A stretch of 59,135 nt of DNA, from contig NW_003106595.1 in the NCBI RefSeq assembly GCF_000003605.2, positions 82,479 through 141,613 on the forward strand, written 5' to 3'. The translations under genes were made by a program, and so were the position numbers. Source of the DNA: Saccoglossus kowalevskii. Taxonomy: Eukaryota > Hemichordata > Enteropneusta > Harrimaniidae. Position 1 is the stretch's first letter. Each line of letters starts with the position of its first letter. The notes beneath the pieces were generated by a model, which saw only the letters and a list, made by a program, of their open reading frames with translations, had not been told where the DNA came from and did not search any database. This document shows positions 38,601 to 45,400 of this stretch, piece by piece.

Positions 38601-41600
38601 CACAATGTCCACTTTTCTAGATCATGGCTACAGGCCGGTGATCACGTTCCACAACAAAACTAGGCATTAGTTCGCACTATAGCCCAGACAAATTGACTTT
38701 CACACTTGAATTCAGCATTAACGCAATAGCCAGCTATCATTCAGCGCCGACAGCAGTTTCTCTTTACCACAATAGATTGATGTGGGGGTCTTGATTTGTT
38801 GATCTTTGTGTTGCTAGGAACCCAAAGAGTGTTTTTCACTTATGTGGTTGAGAACTTCAAAAAAAATCTGTCGTTGAGAGATGGAGCCAGTGATCTCCAA
38901 ATTAAAGATAGTCATACCACTGTAAATCACTTTCTGTTTGGGGTTGCATTGAACAACAATTTGAACTTAGACAGCAGATTGATGAATGGCATGATCCCAA
39001 TATTGTGTTCGTAGCATAAATCACAAACGACCACTAATCATAAACAATAATCACTGAATTGTAATAATGGCATCATAGCAAACAACGAAAACAGACAACG
39101 CAATAAAACAATAAACAACAAATTTTATCTCTCCACCATGAAATTTATCTAGACTGAGCCATAGGTGTTTTAAAAGCGCACATGTCACTCAAGATAAGTG
39201 AGTCAGCACGCTTGATCATCAAAGAATACCCCTTACTACATGTAATAGGTTGTTGACAACTGATACTGACGACTGATGATACACTCACCAAAGATAACAG
39301 AATACTGCTGAAAGATTGACAAAATTAATGGAGGGGTGAAAGATATTTATTTGGTGTATGCGGTGACCCATTTAAATTGAAACGGTACTTCAGGAAACTG
39401 GGACACATCCCCTTGAGAAATCCAACCAATTGTCTATAAGCTCCCACAAGTAAGTTTGTAAAAATACACAAGGCTATTCACAATTGCATCTTGGCATTAT
39501 AGAGGATTATCCCTGACGGGTAAACAGCAGCTTACCTGAGTAAAGTTTAGAGTAAATATAGCATGTGATCTGCTGCTTGCGTCGTGCATTTGTGTCGCTG
39601 CAGTCGTTCTATTAGCATTGCCCTTGTCTATGAGATTTTGAACAGCAGCCAGGTCAGGCACGTTGTGCCAGGAAAGGTCTGGAAAAAAATTAAAAAACAA
39701 GAATAGAAAACAAGATAAGTACCTGTAGTGGTTGCCAGACAAAACTTAGATCCCCCCCTAAAGGGTAAATATTTTCAATGGATTTGAAGTAGGTGCTGAT
39801 AACACTAGATCTTACTCATTCAGTTTGACAATGACATTCTCAGTTTTAACATTATGTGACACAGATAAACCTGTCACAGGTATACTGCAATGTTACGTGT
39901 ACCCCTCTTCTAATACAGCTGTTTGATTGACCAATAGGAGGTCAGATCTCACATCACATGTTGATCATATGACAGAGAGTCTACAAGGGAAAGTAAAGGT
40001 TAAGGACTAAGAAATCCCACGATCAGTATGTGTCACTCCTGAAGACTTCAATTGATGTTGCCCAGACCAACTTAATCAGTTGGGGTATTTTTAACAGATC
40101 AATAATTTTTCCAATTATCAAGACTAATTGGTTTCAAACTACAAGCATAATCCATAATGATAAGCAACTGTGAGTGATCAGCCTAAAGGCACACAGTGTA
40201 CTGGTAATATTTTGATTCACACATACATAATATATGTCTAGCATTCCTGTTTTGATGAAAACCCAGCCAACACCCCTGCTCCCTCACACCCCCACCAATA
40301 TAAAAAAAACTATTGCAATGTTTTTTTCAGGATTTCAGCATATAGATTTGGTGTTCCCTACCCCAGGATGGCAAGTAGTAAATTGCACTAGATTGAGTTA
40401 ACATACCTTGCACATACGGTCCTTCTTTTGGGTGCTCTCGTACTTTAAGTGTATATGTGTGTTTTCGGCGGGCATGCAACAGATCACGTACTCTTTCATT
40501 GTAAATTTCTAAAAAGCTACAAAAATACAGGAATAGAATGTAAACAAGTTAAGTGTAGATTTCAATAATTCCAACAAACCTAATTATAGAAATGTCTTTT
40601 TTTTTGGCAACCTAAGGGGAACATAATAGTCAAGTTTACATTTCTACAGCAAGCAATAAACATCAGCAACCAAGCATATTGCTTTTCTTCGTTGTCGTTC
40701 CTATCCATGGATGGATCTTTATAAAGCTTGGTTTTGGTATGTTACTTTGCATTCAATTTCATAATACACGGTATTTGAGCTCGACAAGGAGTTCAATGAG
40801 CACCACTTTCTCCCCTGTCATATTAACATTCCGCAAAAGACCCTTTTTAAAAAGAACCTGTTCATAACAAAGCCAAGTAATGAGGATTTTCTTTATTTCT
40901 TGAGTGGGCCAGCCTTGAATCACACTTGAAACATGATCAGTTGGCTAATAATAACCAGATTCACAAGAAGTAGGACGAGGTGGGACACACAACAGTGTTA
41001 CAGCTTTAAACCTGACATGGTATGACCTTGTTTGACCTACCTGACTTCGGTTTTGAAAGTGATACCCTCTTCTAAAAAGTCGTCTACTCGGCTGCAGAGT
41101 CCTTCGCATATCCTGGGGATTAAACCGAGCTCCCTCTAAAGTTCAAGTGTGAAACAAACAGTAGCCAATGAGTGAGTCACATTATGCATATTAATGTCAG
41201 GATATGAAACACAATATTCTAATTTTATAAAATCTTATATAAACTGTGGATTGAAGTCAAAATTTAACTGCTCATGACAATATGTATATAATATAGGAAT
41301 GAAATTTGACTGCTAGTCTTCAGTATCTAAAATATCTAATAATAAATTATTAATTGTTGGAAAATTTAAAATATAAGTAACTACATGACATGATCTAGCT
41401 GATTCCAAATTCATAAAAAACCACAACTGACATCCTTACTTGACACACGTACATGTAACATTGCAGACGCTAGATCAAAATACACAAAACTATTGATTTC
41501 AAGGCCCATGATTTATAGCCTGTAATAAGAACTGGGAATTCTAGAAGATTTATAAATATTTTTTTAATCACAATTAAACATCCCTTGATATTTATTGAAT

Positions 41601-42489
41601 GATTTAAAAAATCGTCAGCATAATAACAAGTCAAAAGTGAAAACTCAGTGCCTGAAGGTCACCCGTACTCGTTTACATTTCTTTCAGCACGTTCTTGACT
41701 TATATCAGTTCCGATGGTATCCCATAGAGACTACAATTACCCTAGTCTGCTTTTGTGCCTTAATTTAGTATTCATATATATATTGCCACATTGAATTGCA
41801 TACGGTTGCTCTATAACAAAAACTAATTCAGCTGTGGTATAATTAGCACGGGTTACAGCAATCGTCTTATTCCAATTCAGTGCTTCTTTATATCGATGTC
41901 AAAACAACATGGTGTCACCTTTATGCTCACGATGTTTCAATATGCTTTCAAAACTAACACCTCAATATCAGCCTTTCATCAGCGAACCACTCATGCATCA
42001 GCTTCAACGTATTGCACCACACCATAATGTTTGCAATGACATATGAGAGTAGAACACATTCAGTTTGATGAGTTTTCATTTTACTATTGGAAGTATGCGT
42101 GGAAATGAGCAACTCTATCAGGACGTACTGTTAGCAACTTTTACTAAATAGTAAAAAAAAAATTTTTTTTATCATTTTGTGTAAATAAGATGAAAAATTT
42201 ATTCCATCAATTTGCAGGTAATGAATAATGAAGGTAGAATGGTACCTTTTTTCTCATTGAATAGTTAAAGGTCACAAAACATTATGGTGAAACAGGTAGC
42301 AATTTATTTTGATAAAAGTATGCAAAAAAAACAAAACAAATTCAGGTAGGATGAAAACATAAACCTTACCGGTTTTCCCCCCATCATTGTGTAGGATTTC
42401 CCCGATCCTGTCTGTCCGTAAGCAAAGAGACAGGCATTGTAACCTTCGAACGCTGCATCCAGTATTTCCGTGCCGAGATCTTGAAATAT
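1..42489 (-). CDS. STARD9-like: STARD9/KIF16A-like giant kinesin-3, 20 exons, partial at both ends
   Basis: Minus-strand gene assembled from 20 exons whose donor and acceptor phases agree at every junction. Seen: a kinesin motor with P-loop GQTGSGKS, switch I SSRSH and switch II DLAGSE, then IPYRNS and [14 protein letters not shown], a neck coil, an FHA domain, a coiled coil and a tail of about 3,880 codons in one exon. Known: kinesin-3 motors walk to microtubule plus ends, and human STARD9 is a roughly 4,700-residue mitotic kinesin of the pericentriolar material with a C-terminal START domain. STARD9 is preferred over KIF16B for three reasons: the sequence around switch II ([19 protein letters not shown]), a serine-rich L12 insertion, and the giant tail exon. 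Missing: the first ~80 motor residues (beyond 42489) and the C terminus (left of base 1), so START versus PX cannot be checked. About 4,570 codons are visible. Confidence 0.9.
11652..12078 (-). other. Intron, no further feature seen
   Basis: 427-base intron between coiled-coil exon 2 and the giant exon, with consensus GT/AG ends. AT-rich; no repeat or ORF of note. Confidence 0.85.
12079..12299 (-). CDS. Coiled-coil exon 2
   Basis: 221 bases, one base in and one base out, acceptor GTTATTAG and donor GTAAAT. It encodes about 73 residues almost entirely of K, E, Q, R, L and I, for example [19 protein letters not shown] and [20 protein letters not shown]. This is a long charged coiled coil, presumably for dimerisation. 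The trailing G joins the GT of the giant exon to make glycine: KEKDEG joined to [11 protein letters not shown]. Confidence 0.92.
12300..13265 (-). other. Intron, AT-rich
   Basis: 966-base intron. AT-rich with short runs such as T10 near 13074-13084. A weak inverted pattern around GTGAATTTCAC near 12990 was the only structure noticed. Confidence 0.8.
13266..13319 (-). CDS. Coiled-coil exon 1 (54 nt)
   Basis: 54 bases, one base in and two bases out, donor GTATGT. It encodes [17 protein letters not shown], the start of a heptad-repeat coil that continues without a break into the next exon. Length and phase agree with both neighbours. Confidence 0.87.
13320..13996 (-). other. Intron, no further feature seen
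   Basis: 677-base intron between the Ser-rich linker exon and coiled-coil exon 1. No repeat, RNA gene or extra exon recognised. Confidence 0.8.
13997..14133 (-). CDS. Ser-rich linker exon
   Basis: 137 bases, phase 0 in and two bases out, acceptor TTATTTCACAG and donor GTGAGT. It encodes [40 protein letters not shown] and MMFNPQ. Serine-rich with two SP sites (RSPVSP), probably a flexible, phosphorylated linker between FHA and the coiled coil. Confidence 0.85.
14134..16422 (-). other. Intron carrying a foldback element
   Basis: 2,289-base intron. Apart from the hairpin at 15487-15632 it is AT-rich and featureless to me. Confidence 0.8.
15487..15632. mobile_element. Foldback hairpin, 66-nt arms, 14-nt loop
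   Basis: The arms 15487-15552 and 15567-15632 are reverse complements over most of their length. Shared cores are GAAGATACCTCAAAGTAT, AGACAGTAC and ATCGACC. The loop is 15553-15566. The ends are AT-rich (TAATA). There is no ORF. Most simply this is a short foldback MITE; a hairpin RNA precursor is a less likely alternative because the arms carry mismatches and bulges and the ends look like a transposon. Confidence 0.8.
16423..16497 (-). CDS. Small linker exon (75 nt)
   Basis: 75 bases, 25 codons, phase 0 at both ends: [25 protein letters not shown]. Acceptor TTTATTCACAG, donor GTGAGT. It is proline- and serine-rich with two S/T-P sites and is probably disordered. Like the 45-nt exon it could be skipped without changing frame. 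Confidence 0.8.
16498..18053 (-). other. Intron with simple repeats
   Basis: 1,556-base intron. Simple repeats of CAAT/AATC type occur near 17889-17920 and of ACAA type near 18009-18029. The open frames seen here look random. Confidence 0.75.
17889..17920. repeat. (AATC)n microsatellite
   Basis: AATCAATCAATAAATCAATC continuing for about 32 bases with one imperfect unit. A second tetranucleotide run, (ACAA)n, lies about 90 bases to the right. Confidence 0.9.
18054..18098 (-). CDS. Small linker exon after FHA (45 nt)
   Basis: 45 bases, 15 codons, phase 0 at both ends: [15 protein letters not shown]. The acceptor is good (TCTATTGCAG) but the donor is weak (GTACTG). The peptide is basic, and RRTS fits a basophilic kinase site. 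Its length is a multiple of three and its neighbours join in phase without it, so it may be a cassette exon. Confidence 0.7.
18394..18476 (-). CDS. FHA domain exon 4 and FRFNHP motif
   Basis: 83 bases, two bases in and phase 0 out, acceptor CTGCCTAG and donor GTAAGT. It encodes [20 protein letters not shown] and [12 protein letters not shown]...MFRFNHP.EA..LR is the universal end of the kinesin-3 FHA region. It completes the domain across the longest intron in the gene. Confidence 0.95.
22078..22615. repeat. 61-bp minisatellite with CRE-like and CCAAT-type motifs
   Basis: About seven tandem copies of 61 bases from 22078 to 22500, then two or so decayed copies to about 22615. Each good copy contains CTTGATTGGTTAACAAGG (ATTGG is an inverted CCAAT box), then TGACATCACC, a 15-base spacer and TATGATGTCA. 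TGACATCA and TGATGTCA are reverse complements of each other, so every unit carries a facing pair of CRE/ATF-like sites. The central copies (22190-22380) are almost identical. Confidence 0.92.
24471..24520. other. Assembly gap (50 N)
   Basis: Fifty Ns inside the monomer array of the composite element. The length is probably nominal, so the array may be longer than shown. Confidence 1.
24986..25042. repeat. (ACAT)n/(ACAG)n simple repeat
   Basis: Four ACAT-type units followed by ACAG and ACAT mixed units, ending just before the right hairpin of the composite element. It probably belongs to that element. Confidence 0.85.
25505..25688. mobile_element. 184-bp MITE with 27-bp terminal inverted repeats
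   Basis: The left end TACCGTAAAATCTGTATTAG and the right end match as inverted repeats in 26 of 27 positions, reading on into AAGCCGC. The interior repeats AATAGAAGCCGCATCC several times. There is no coding capacity. Related, more decayed half-copies with TATTAGAAG and AACCAAAAATT occur near 34095-34140 and 46035-46100, so this is a family and not a single event. The target duplication is not clear. Confidence 0.8.
27713..28170 (-). pseudogene. Two abutting ORFs in different frames, possible gene remnant
   Basis: An 84-codon frame starts [20 protein letters not shown], which resembles a secretion signal, and continues [19 protein letters not shown]. About 27990-28010 the reading passes to another frame ([20 protein letters not shown]) and runs 95 codons to a TAA, ending [15 protein letters not shown]. 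Joining them needs a one-base shift. I do not recognise the family. Composition is more protein-like than other ORFs here, but random ORFs of about 100 codons do occur in this window, so the call is weak. Confidence 0.25.
28611..28748 (-). CDS. FHA domain exon 3 (EHC.I, VNG)
   Basis: 138 bases, two bases in and one base out. It encodes [24 protein letters not shown] and [16 protein letters not shown]. The EH.xI and VNG.xV motifs are FHA signatures. The position usually filled by serine before the conserved histidine pattern is not obvious, so phosphopeptide binding is uncertain. The donor GTAAGA lies 31 bases from a 12-base G run (28569-28580), which is a C run in the transcript. The following intron is 10,134 bases. 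Confidence 0.94.
28749..29865 (-). other. Intron, no further feature seen
   Basis: 1,117-base intron between FHA exons 2 and 3. AT-rich, with short (AAAT)n near 29320; no other element. Confidence 0.8.
29866..29917 (-). CDS. FHA domain exon 2 (TRIGR loop)
   Basis: 52 bases, 17 codons plus one base, phase 0 in. It encodes [17 protein letters not shown]. The G-R after TRI corresponds to the conserved Gly-Arg of FHA domains that helps bind the phosphate. Acceptor TTTTTACAG, donor GTATGT. The trailing G plus TT of the next exon makes a valine codon, giving DIVLRG. Confidence 0.93.
29918..30258 (-). other. Intron, no further feature seen
   Basis: 341-base intron between FHA exons 1 and 2. Nothing else noted. 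Confidence 0.85.
30259..30378 (-). CDS. FHA domain exon 1 ([17 protein letters not shown])
   Basis: 120 bases, 40 codons, phase 0 at both ends. It encodes [45 protein letters not shown]...YHLK opens the FHA domain in kinesin-3 proteins; FHA domains usually bind phosphothreonine peptides, and in kinesin-3 they also pack against the neck. The donor is GTACCA, one of several GTAC-type donors in this gene. Confidence 0.95.
30379..31476 (-). other. Intron holding a possible DNA transposon remnant
   Basis: 1,098-base intron between the neck hinge and FHA exons. Most of it (about 30618-31262) is a GC-richer segment with imperfect inverted ends, listed separately. Confidence 0.8.
30618..31262 (+). 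mobile_element. Possible DNA transposon remnant with 104-codon ORF
   Basis: The left edge GAGCTACGTTCTCACACG and, inverted, the right edge TAGTGGTGTTCTCACTGG share GTTCTCAC and further scattered matches over about 35 bases. Inside is a plus-strand ORF (30721-31035) with a hydrophobic start and a basic run, [20 protein letters not shown]. An Arg-rich N-terminal block followed by YRDF is reminiscent of Harbinger-type (HARBI1) transposases, but there is no DDE catalytic region. No clear target duplication was found. Its base composition differs from the surrounding AT-rich intron. Confidence 0.4.
31477..31605 (-). CDS. Neck hinge exon between motor and FHA
   Basis: 129 bases, 43 codons, phase 0 at both ends. 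The sequence is mixed and helical, with heptad-like spacing: [20 protein letters not shown] and WRETAAIMQ. The pattern L..NE.Q...LT..W..KW.E is typical of kinesin-3 just before FHA. Acceptor TTGCATGCAG, donor GTAAAT. Confidence 0.93.
31836..31913 (-). CDS. Neck coil exon
   Basis: 78 bases, 26 codons, phase 0 at both ends. It encodes [20 protein letters not shown] and LEQANM. LIRELR.EI..LK is the kinesin-3 neck coil found in KIF1, KIF13, KIF16B and STARD9, which takes part in dimerisation and autoinhibition. Acceptor TTTTGCAG, donor GTAAGA. Confidence 0.95.
31914..32451 (-). other. Intron, possible old SINE
   Basis: 538-base intron. On the minus strand 32140-32230 includes GGTTTGACTCC, which resembles a polymerase III B box, so an old tRNA-derived SINE is possible. 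No A box was found. Confidence 0.5.
32452..32549 (-). CDS. Last motor exon: helix alpha-6 and neck linker
   Basis: 98 bases, two bases in and phase 0 out, with acceptor TTGTTACAG and donor GTAAGA. It encodes [20 protein letters not shown] and [16 protein letters not shown]....ETLSTLRYA is the conserved end of the kinesin core and the NKP.INE segment is the neck linker. Joined to the full motor, the split codon gives MIATISPA; joined to the candidate alternative first exon it gives AISPA. Confidence 0.95.
32550..34749 (-). other. Intron containing the candidate alternative first exon
   Basis: 2,200-base intron between the last two motor exons. It includes a short direct duplication (TTCACTTGTTAATGTT twice, near 32672-32725), the candidate first exon at 33180-33249, and a decayed relative of the 184-bp MITE near 34095-34140. 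Confidence 0.75.
33180..33249 (-). CDS. Candidate alternative first coding exon
   Basis: An ATG opens a 70-base reading frame, [20 protein letters not shown] then ENE, ending one base into a codon at a GTACGG donor. An in-frame TAG lies about a dozen codons upstream, so the ATG looks like a true start with a 5' leader. The one-base overhang fits the acceptor of the next motor exon (32549), giving ENE joined to AISPASQ. The product would lack the P-loop, switches and L12 but keep the last motor helix, neck coil, FHA and tail. The context around the ATG is weak at -3 and has G at +4; no TATA box was seen on this strand. It could instead be chance. Confidence 0.4.
34750..34935 (-). CDS. Motor exon: expanded L12 loop and helix alpha-5
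   Basis: 186 bases, two bases in and one base out, donor GTAAGT. The first ~35 residues are Ser/Asp-rich ([20 protein letters not shown], then [11 protein letters not shown]) and lead into [36 protein letters not shown] is the conserved kinesin alpha-5 region. In most kinesin-3 motors L12 is a lysine-rich K-loop that raises processivity; here it is long and mostly acidic or serine, with only a short basic end. Human STARD9 also has an unusual insertion at this place. Confidence 0.95.
35909..35926 (-). CDS. Candidate 18-nt microexon in the L12 loop
   Basis: An 18-base segment lies between a good acceptor (CATTGCAG) and a good donor (GTAAGGAG) in the intron between the alpha-4 and alpha-5 motor exons. 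It begins and ends in the phase those exons need. Including it adds six residues to give SALGESDWLAETS instead of SALAETS, with no stop. The insertion point is loop L12, which contacts the microtubule. This is inferred from splice signals and phase only; 18-nt windows with both signals can occur by chance, so inclusion may be regulated or absent. Confidence 0.5.
   Translation of the reverse strand, partial: ERVTG
36632..36833. mobile_element. Possible MITE with imperfect inverted ends
   Basis: The left end starts TACTGTAAAATATTTTCGCT and the right end, inverted, TACTTTATTTTAGCTGGAAT. The matches are scattered. The TACTGTAAAAT start resembles the 184-bp MITE family. Low confidence. Confidence 0.35.
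36907..37004 (-). CDS. Motor exon with relay helix ([15 protein letters not shown])
   Basis: 98 bases, one base in and one base out, with acceptor TTTGACAG and donor GTAAGT. It encodes [20 protein letters not shown] and [12 protein letters not shown]. This covers the end of switch II, loop L11 and helix alpha-4, the main microtubule contact. The STARD9-type spacing ADP.Y..GR..EGA is present. The following intron (34936-36906) contains the candidate 18-nt microexon described separately; the exon also joins in phase directly to 34935. Confidence 0.95.
37005..37724 (-). other. Intron, no further feature seen
   Basis: 720-base intron between the switch II and relay-helix exons. A GGTTCAATCCC string near 37460 was considered and rejected as a tRNA. 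Confidence 0.8.
37725..37792 (-). CDS. Motor exon with switch II (VDLAGS)
   Basis: 68 bases, phase 0 in and two bases of a serine codon out. It encodes [20 protein letters not shown] and AGS. DLAGSE, completed by the next exon, is kinesin switch II. The run [15 protein letters not shown] matches STARD9 better than KIF16B, which as I recall it reads PCE..SKIHLVDLAGS. This is one of the main reasons for the STARD9 assignment. Confidence 0.95.
37793..39535 (-). other. Intron, no further feature seen
   Basis: 1,743-base intron between the switch I and switch II exons. Slightly less AT-rich around 38440-38720; no element recognised. Confidence 0.8.
39536..39678 (-). CDS. Motor exon with switch I
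   Basis: 143 bases, two bases in and phase 0 out, with acceptor TTTTTCCAG and donor GTAAGC. It opens [20 protein letters not shown] and runs into [17 protein letters not shown] and LNFTQ. SSRSH is switch I, which senses the nucleotide gamma-phosphate, and the preceding NRTTAAT helix is conserved in plus-end kinesins. The residues needed for hydrolysis are intact. Confidence 0.96.
39679..40406 (-). other. Intron, no further feature seen
   Basis: 728-base intron between motor exons. Nothing else noted. Confidence 0.8.
40407..40516 (-). CDS. Motor exon with [13 protein letters not shown]
   Basis: 110 bases with a one-base start and a one-base end. It encodes [13 protein letters not shown], one of the most conserved kinesin strands, followed by a basic loop [19 protein letters not shown] and PYVQ. 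The R.HP..GPYV pattern is typical of the KIF16B/STARD9 group. The donor is GTATGT. The split serine codon joins cleanly to the preceding exon and the split aspartate codon to the following one. Confidence 0.95.
40517..41040 (-). other. Intron, no further feature seen
   Basis: 524-base intron between motor exons. Nothing else noted. Confidence 0.8.
41041..41135 (-). CDS. Motor exon after the P-loop ([10 protein letters not shown])
   Basis: 95 bases, entering in phase 0 and leaving two bases of a codon. The acceptor is TTTAG before AGG and the donor is GTAGGT. It encodes [13 protein letters not shown] and then an acidic stretch, [25 protein letters not shown] is highly conserved in kinesin-3 motors. 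Using the other possible AG two bases downstream would break the frame, so the upstream AG is chosen. Confidence 0.93.
41136..42369 (-). other. Intron, no further feature seen
   Basis: 1,234-base intron directly downstream of the P-loop exon. AT-rich with A and T runs near 42152-42170; nothing else noted. Confidence 0.8.
42370..42489 (-). CDS. Motor exon with ATP-binding P-loop
   Basis: 120 bases, 40 codons, phase 0 at both ends. The acceptor follows a T/C-rich stretch ending CAACAG and the donor is GTAAGG. It starts [10 protein letters not shown] and contains [28 protein letters not shown] is the kinesin Walker A loop, where GSGK contacts the ATP phosphates; all key residues are present, so the motor should bind nucleotide. 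This is the most upstream exon I can identify. The start of the motor (beta-1, usually with a VKVAVRVRP-type motif) must come from exons further right, and I found none up to 59135. Confidence 0.95.
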
Positions 42490-45400
42490 CTGTTGAAAAA
42501 AAAAAAGAAAAAAAATATTATTATCATTGCAGAATGGGAATTATTTATTATTGAAATCTATTGTTTTTAGTTACATTCATCAGGTGTGTAATCTTCCAAG
42601 TAGCTGGAAGATTCAGACCGTTCACAGTCATATCAACTTCTATTACATGTTGGTCGTTACCCCTGCCACAATTTGGTCTCATCAATCCTGCAATATTTTG
42701 GCTTTAACCTCAAAACAATCTAATCTCCAACAATACAGTAGTAAATATTATAATAATTCACAATACCCTTACAACTTAATTAAAATAAATAATATGTATT
42801 AATTAGATCACAACAAGCTGAGTTCATCTCGTTCATCTCAAACTTTGTCAGCTCTTACGTATAATTGACTTAAATGAGGCATCTAATTTTCCTAATTTTG
42901 CAACTAATGTACAATCAGTAACAAATATAACAAATACTATGGCTGTGTTTGTCACGTACTTCCATGGATGCAGTGTCACGAACCATGCATTAAGTGAGAT
43001 AAAATGAAATGATCAGTGATAACTGAATTTAATGACATTGATTTTTAGGCCAGCGAGCTCGTCTCGATTCTGTTCGGTGTAACCTACATATTTTGATTCC
43101 TGAAACTAAGTATTGCTTTACTATAGTGTTAGAATCCAGAATACAAAGACGCTTTTCAGCAAGGACAACAGTGTATAGTGACTATTACACATAAATACAA
43201 CACAGACTTAGTAATAATTGACCTAATAACACCTTGGTACAATACGCATTCAATTGCAAAATACTTGCAAGAAACAATGGGGAAACGTAGGCGACAAACA
43301 TGACTGGACACAATGCCTGTTTATTCCACGATGCTAGATGTGCGTGATTCAGAAAAAAGAAATTGACATTAGCTTAAATGGTCAATATTGAAAGGCCCCT
43401 AACATTGGGAACTGCTAGCAGAGAAGTGGATCTTTTGTAAATTTGGTAGGTTGGATTGGTGGTTAGCAGCATGCTGGGAAATAATCGTCATGTACAACAG
43501 TTTGCACAGCATTTCTTTCAGGGCTTAAAATAAAAAATCATTAAAAATATTATCAAAAAAAGAATCTTGATAAAAGTATATCATATTTACTAATGTAACA
43601 TATTTTGTAAATTATAGTTTAAATTTAATTTTATGTACTTTTTTGAATTTCAGTGCATATCAGATTGATAGTAGATATAGTCATAGAGAAGAATTTAAGC
43701 CAGCAAGATGTTGAACTCAACCGAGAGCAACAAAAATGAACAATCAAATACGGTAATTGGCTGAAGGTGGCTAGGATAGCACATTAAATGTTCATACCAT
43801 TATAAAGGTTATGATAGGAAGGTGGAAACATAGCCGTGTCACATAGTCCCAAACATGCAATATGACTCTGTGGCAAAATGCACTTATCGCCAGTGATATT
43901 CAATGCCAAGAAACATGTCAGCGGACACAAACATTTTTTTTTCTTTAAATAGCAAGAAAAATGAACATTCTGTTCAAGATTGTCAAAATGACTCTACAAT
44001 AAAACAAAGCAATGCTAAGAAGCCATTAAAGTATCTCAAACCAGGTACAAATACATGTGAAATGGACAACCTTTTGAATTTAATATTTTACTATTGTGTG
44101 AAATGCATTGTGTTATAGAGAGTTCCAATTAGATACCGATATCCAGTTCAGTAGCCAGACTATAATGCACATATTATTATATTACATGGGACCTCGTTCC
44201 TCATTGGTCTATATCAAGGTGCTCGAACTTAAACCCTTTTATATCCATCTCTACAAGGAGAAATTTCTGGCAAAGAGCCAATATTGTTGGCCTACGAAAT
44301 AAAGTCTATGTTCTGAATAACATTGCAGCAATATCTTTTGATTTTGTTTTTTTACTATTCAACACTTCAAACCTGTAGGAAAAGCTAATATTTGCCTTGA
44401 GGTGGTTTTCTTCAAGAACTTTCTTTTTTCTTTTTTAATACAAAGGAAAGTTTTGTACTTGGTTTGTCTAATTTGAAACACAGTGGACAGCACACAATTT
44501 TAAAAATTTAAACCAGTTTAGTCGACAAGTAGCAGCTCTTTTTGTGCTCAAGAAATGCTTAGTAGGAAATAATCTGAACTCAAAAACTCAAGAGTAAAGT
44601 TCAATTGTGTTTTTCAACAATACCTATTCTTCTAAAGTGGACAAACTTAGATGAAAAAAAATCAGAGAGAAAGAACAAAAAGGAAGTGATTGCTCAGTGA
44701 CTTTGAAAGAAGACGATAAAACCTTGACATTAAGCATACTCTCAGAGAGGATGTTCTTTGACAATGTCAAAGTTTGTTTTGAATAAAAGAATCCTCAATA
44801 AATGGCTGGTATATATGTACGTATGCCACCCATGTAGTGTCAAGACATAACACTACAATCAGTCATGGTAACACAAAATGTATTACATGTACCGGTTGTG
44901 GACTGAACGGGTATAATAGTACAATCTAAAACTTTAGTGGCTAATTGACAAAGACATAATTTTAAATATGACACTTTATATTGATATGCAAATTACAAAG
45001 TTTCCCTAATAGTAAAAGCTTCTGTATATAAAATGTTACCACTTGATGTGGGAGTTTATTATGTTGAATCAGAAAAATTATATGTGTATGCAAATTAGGT
45101 CATTAAATATTCAAGGTTAACAACAATTAATAAAATCTCACTGAACTTGAAATTCTGTGGTAGCAAGTTTAAATCTAACTTGCGTCAGTTGACTGATAGG
45201 TACCAAATGTAAAAAAAAAAAAGATGGAAATCCAATTTTGTACCTTCCCATATTATAAAATTGGTTTTTCATTCTTACCCACACACACAGAAGACATTGT
45301 CAAAGAGATAAACGCTGCTAAGAATCAATCAAATAAACAAACGTGGGCATGTGTTGGACCCTATCAAACATTTGTTAAATAACAAAAAACAATTTCAAAC

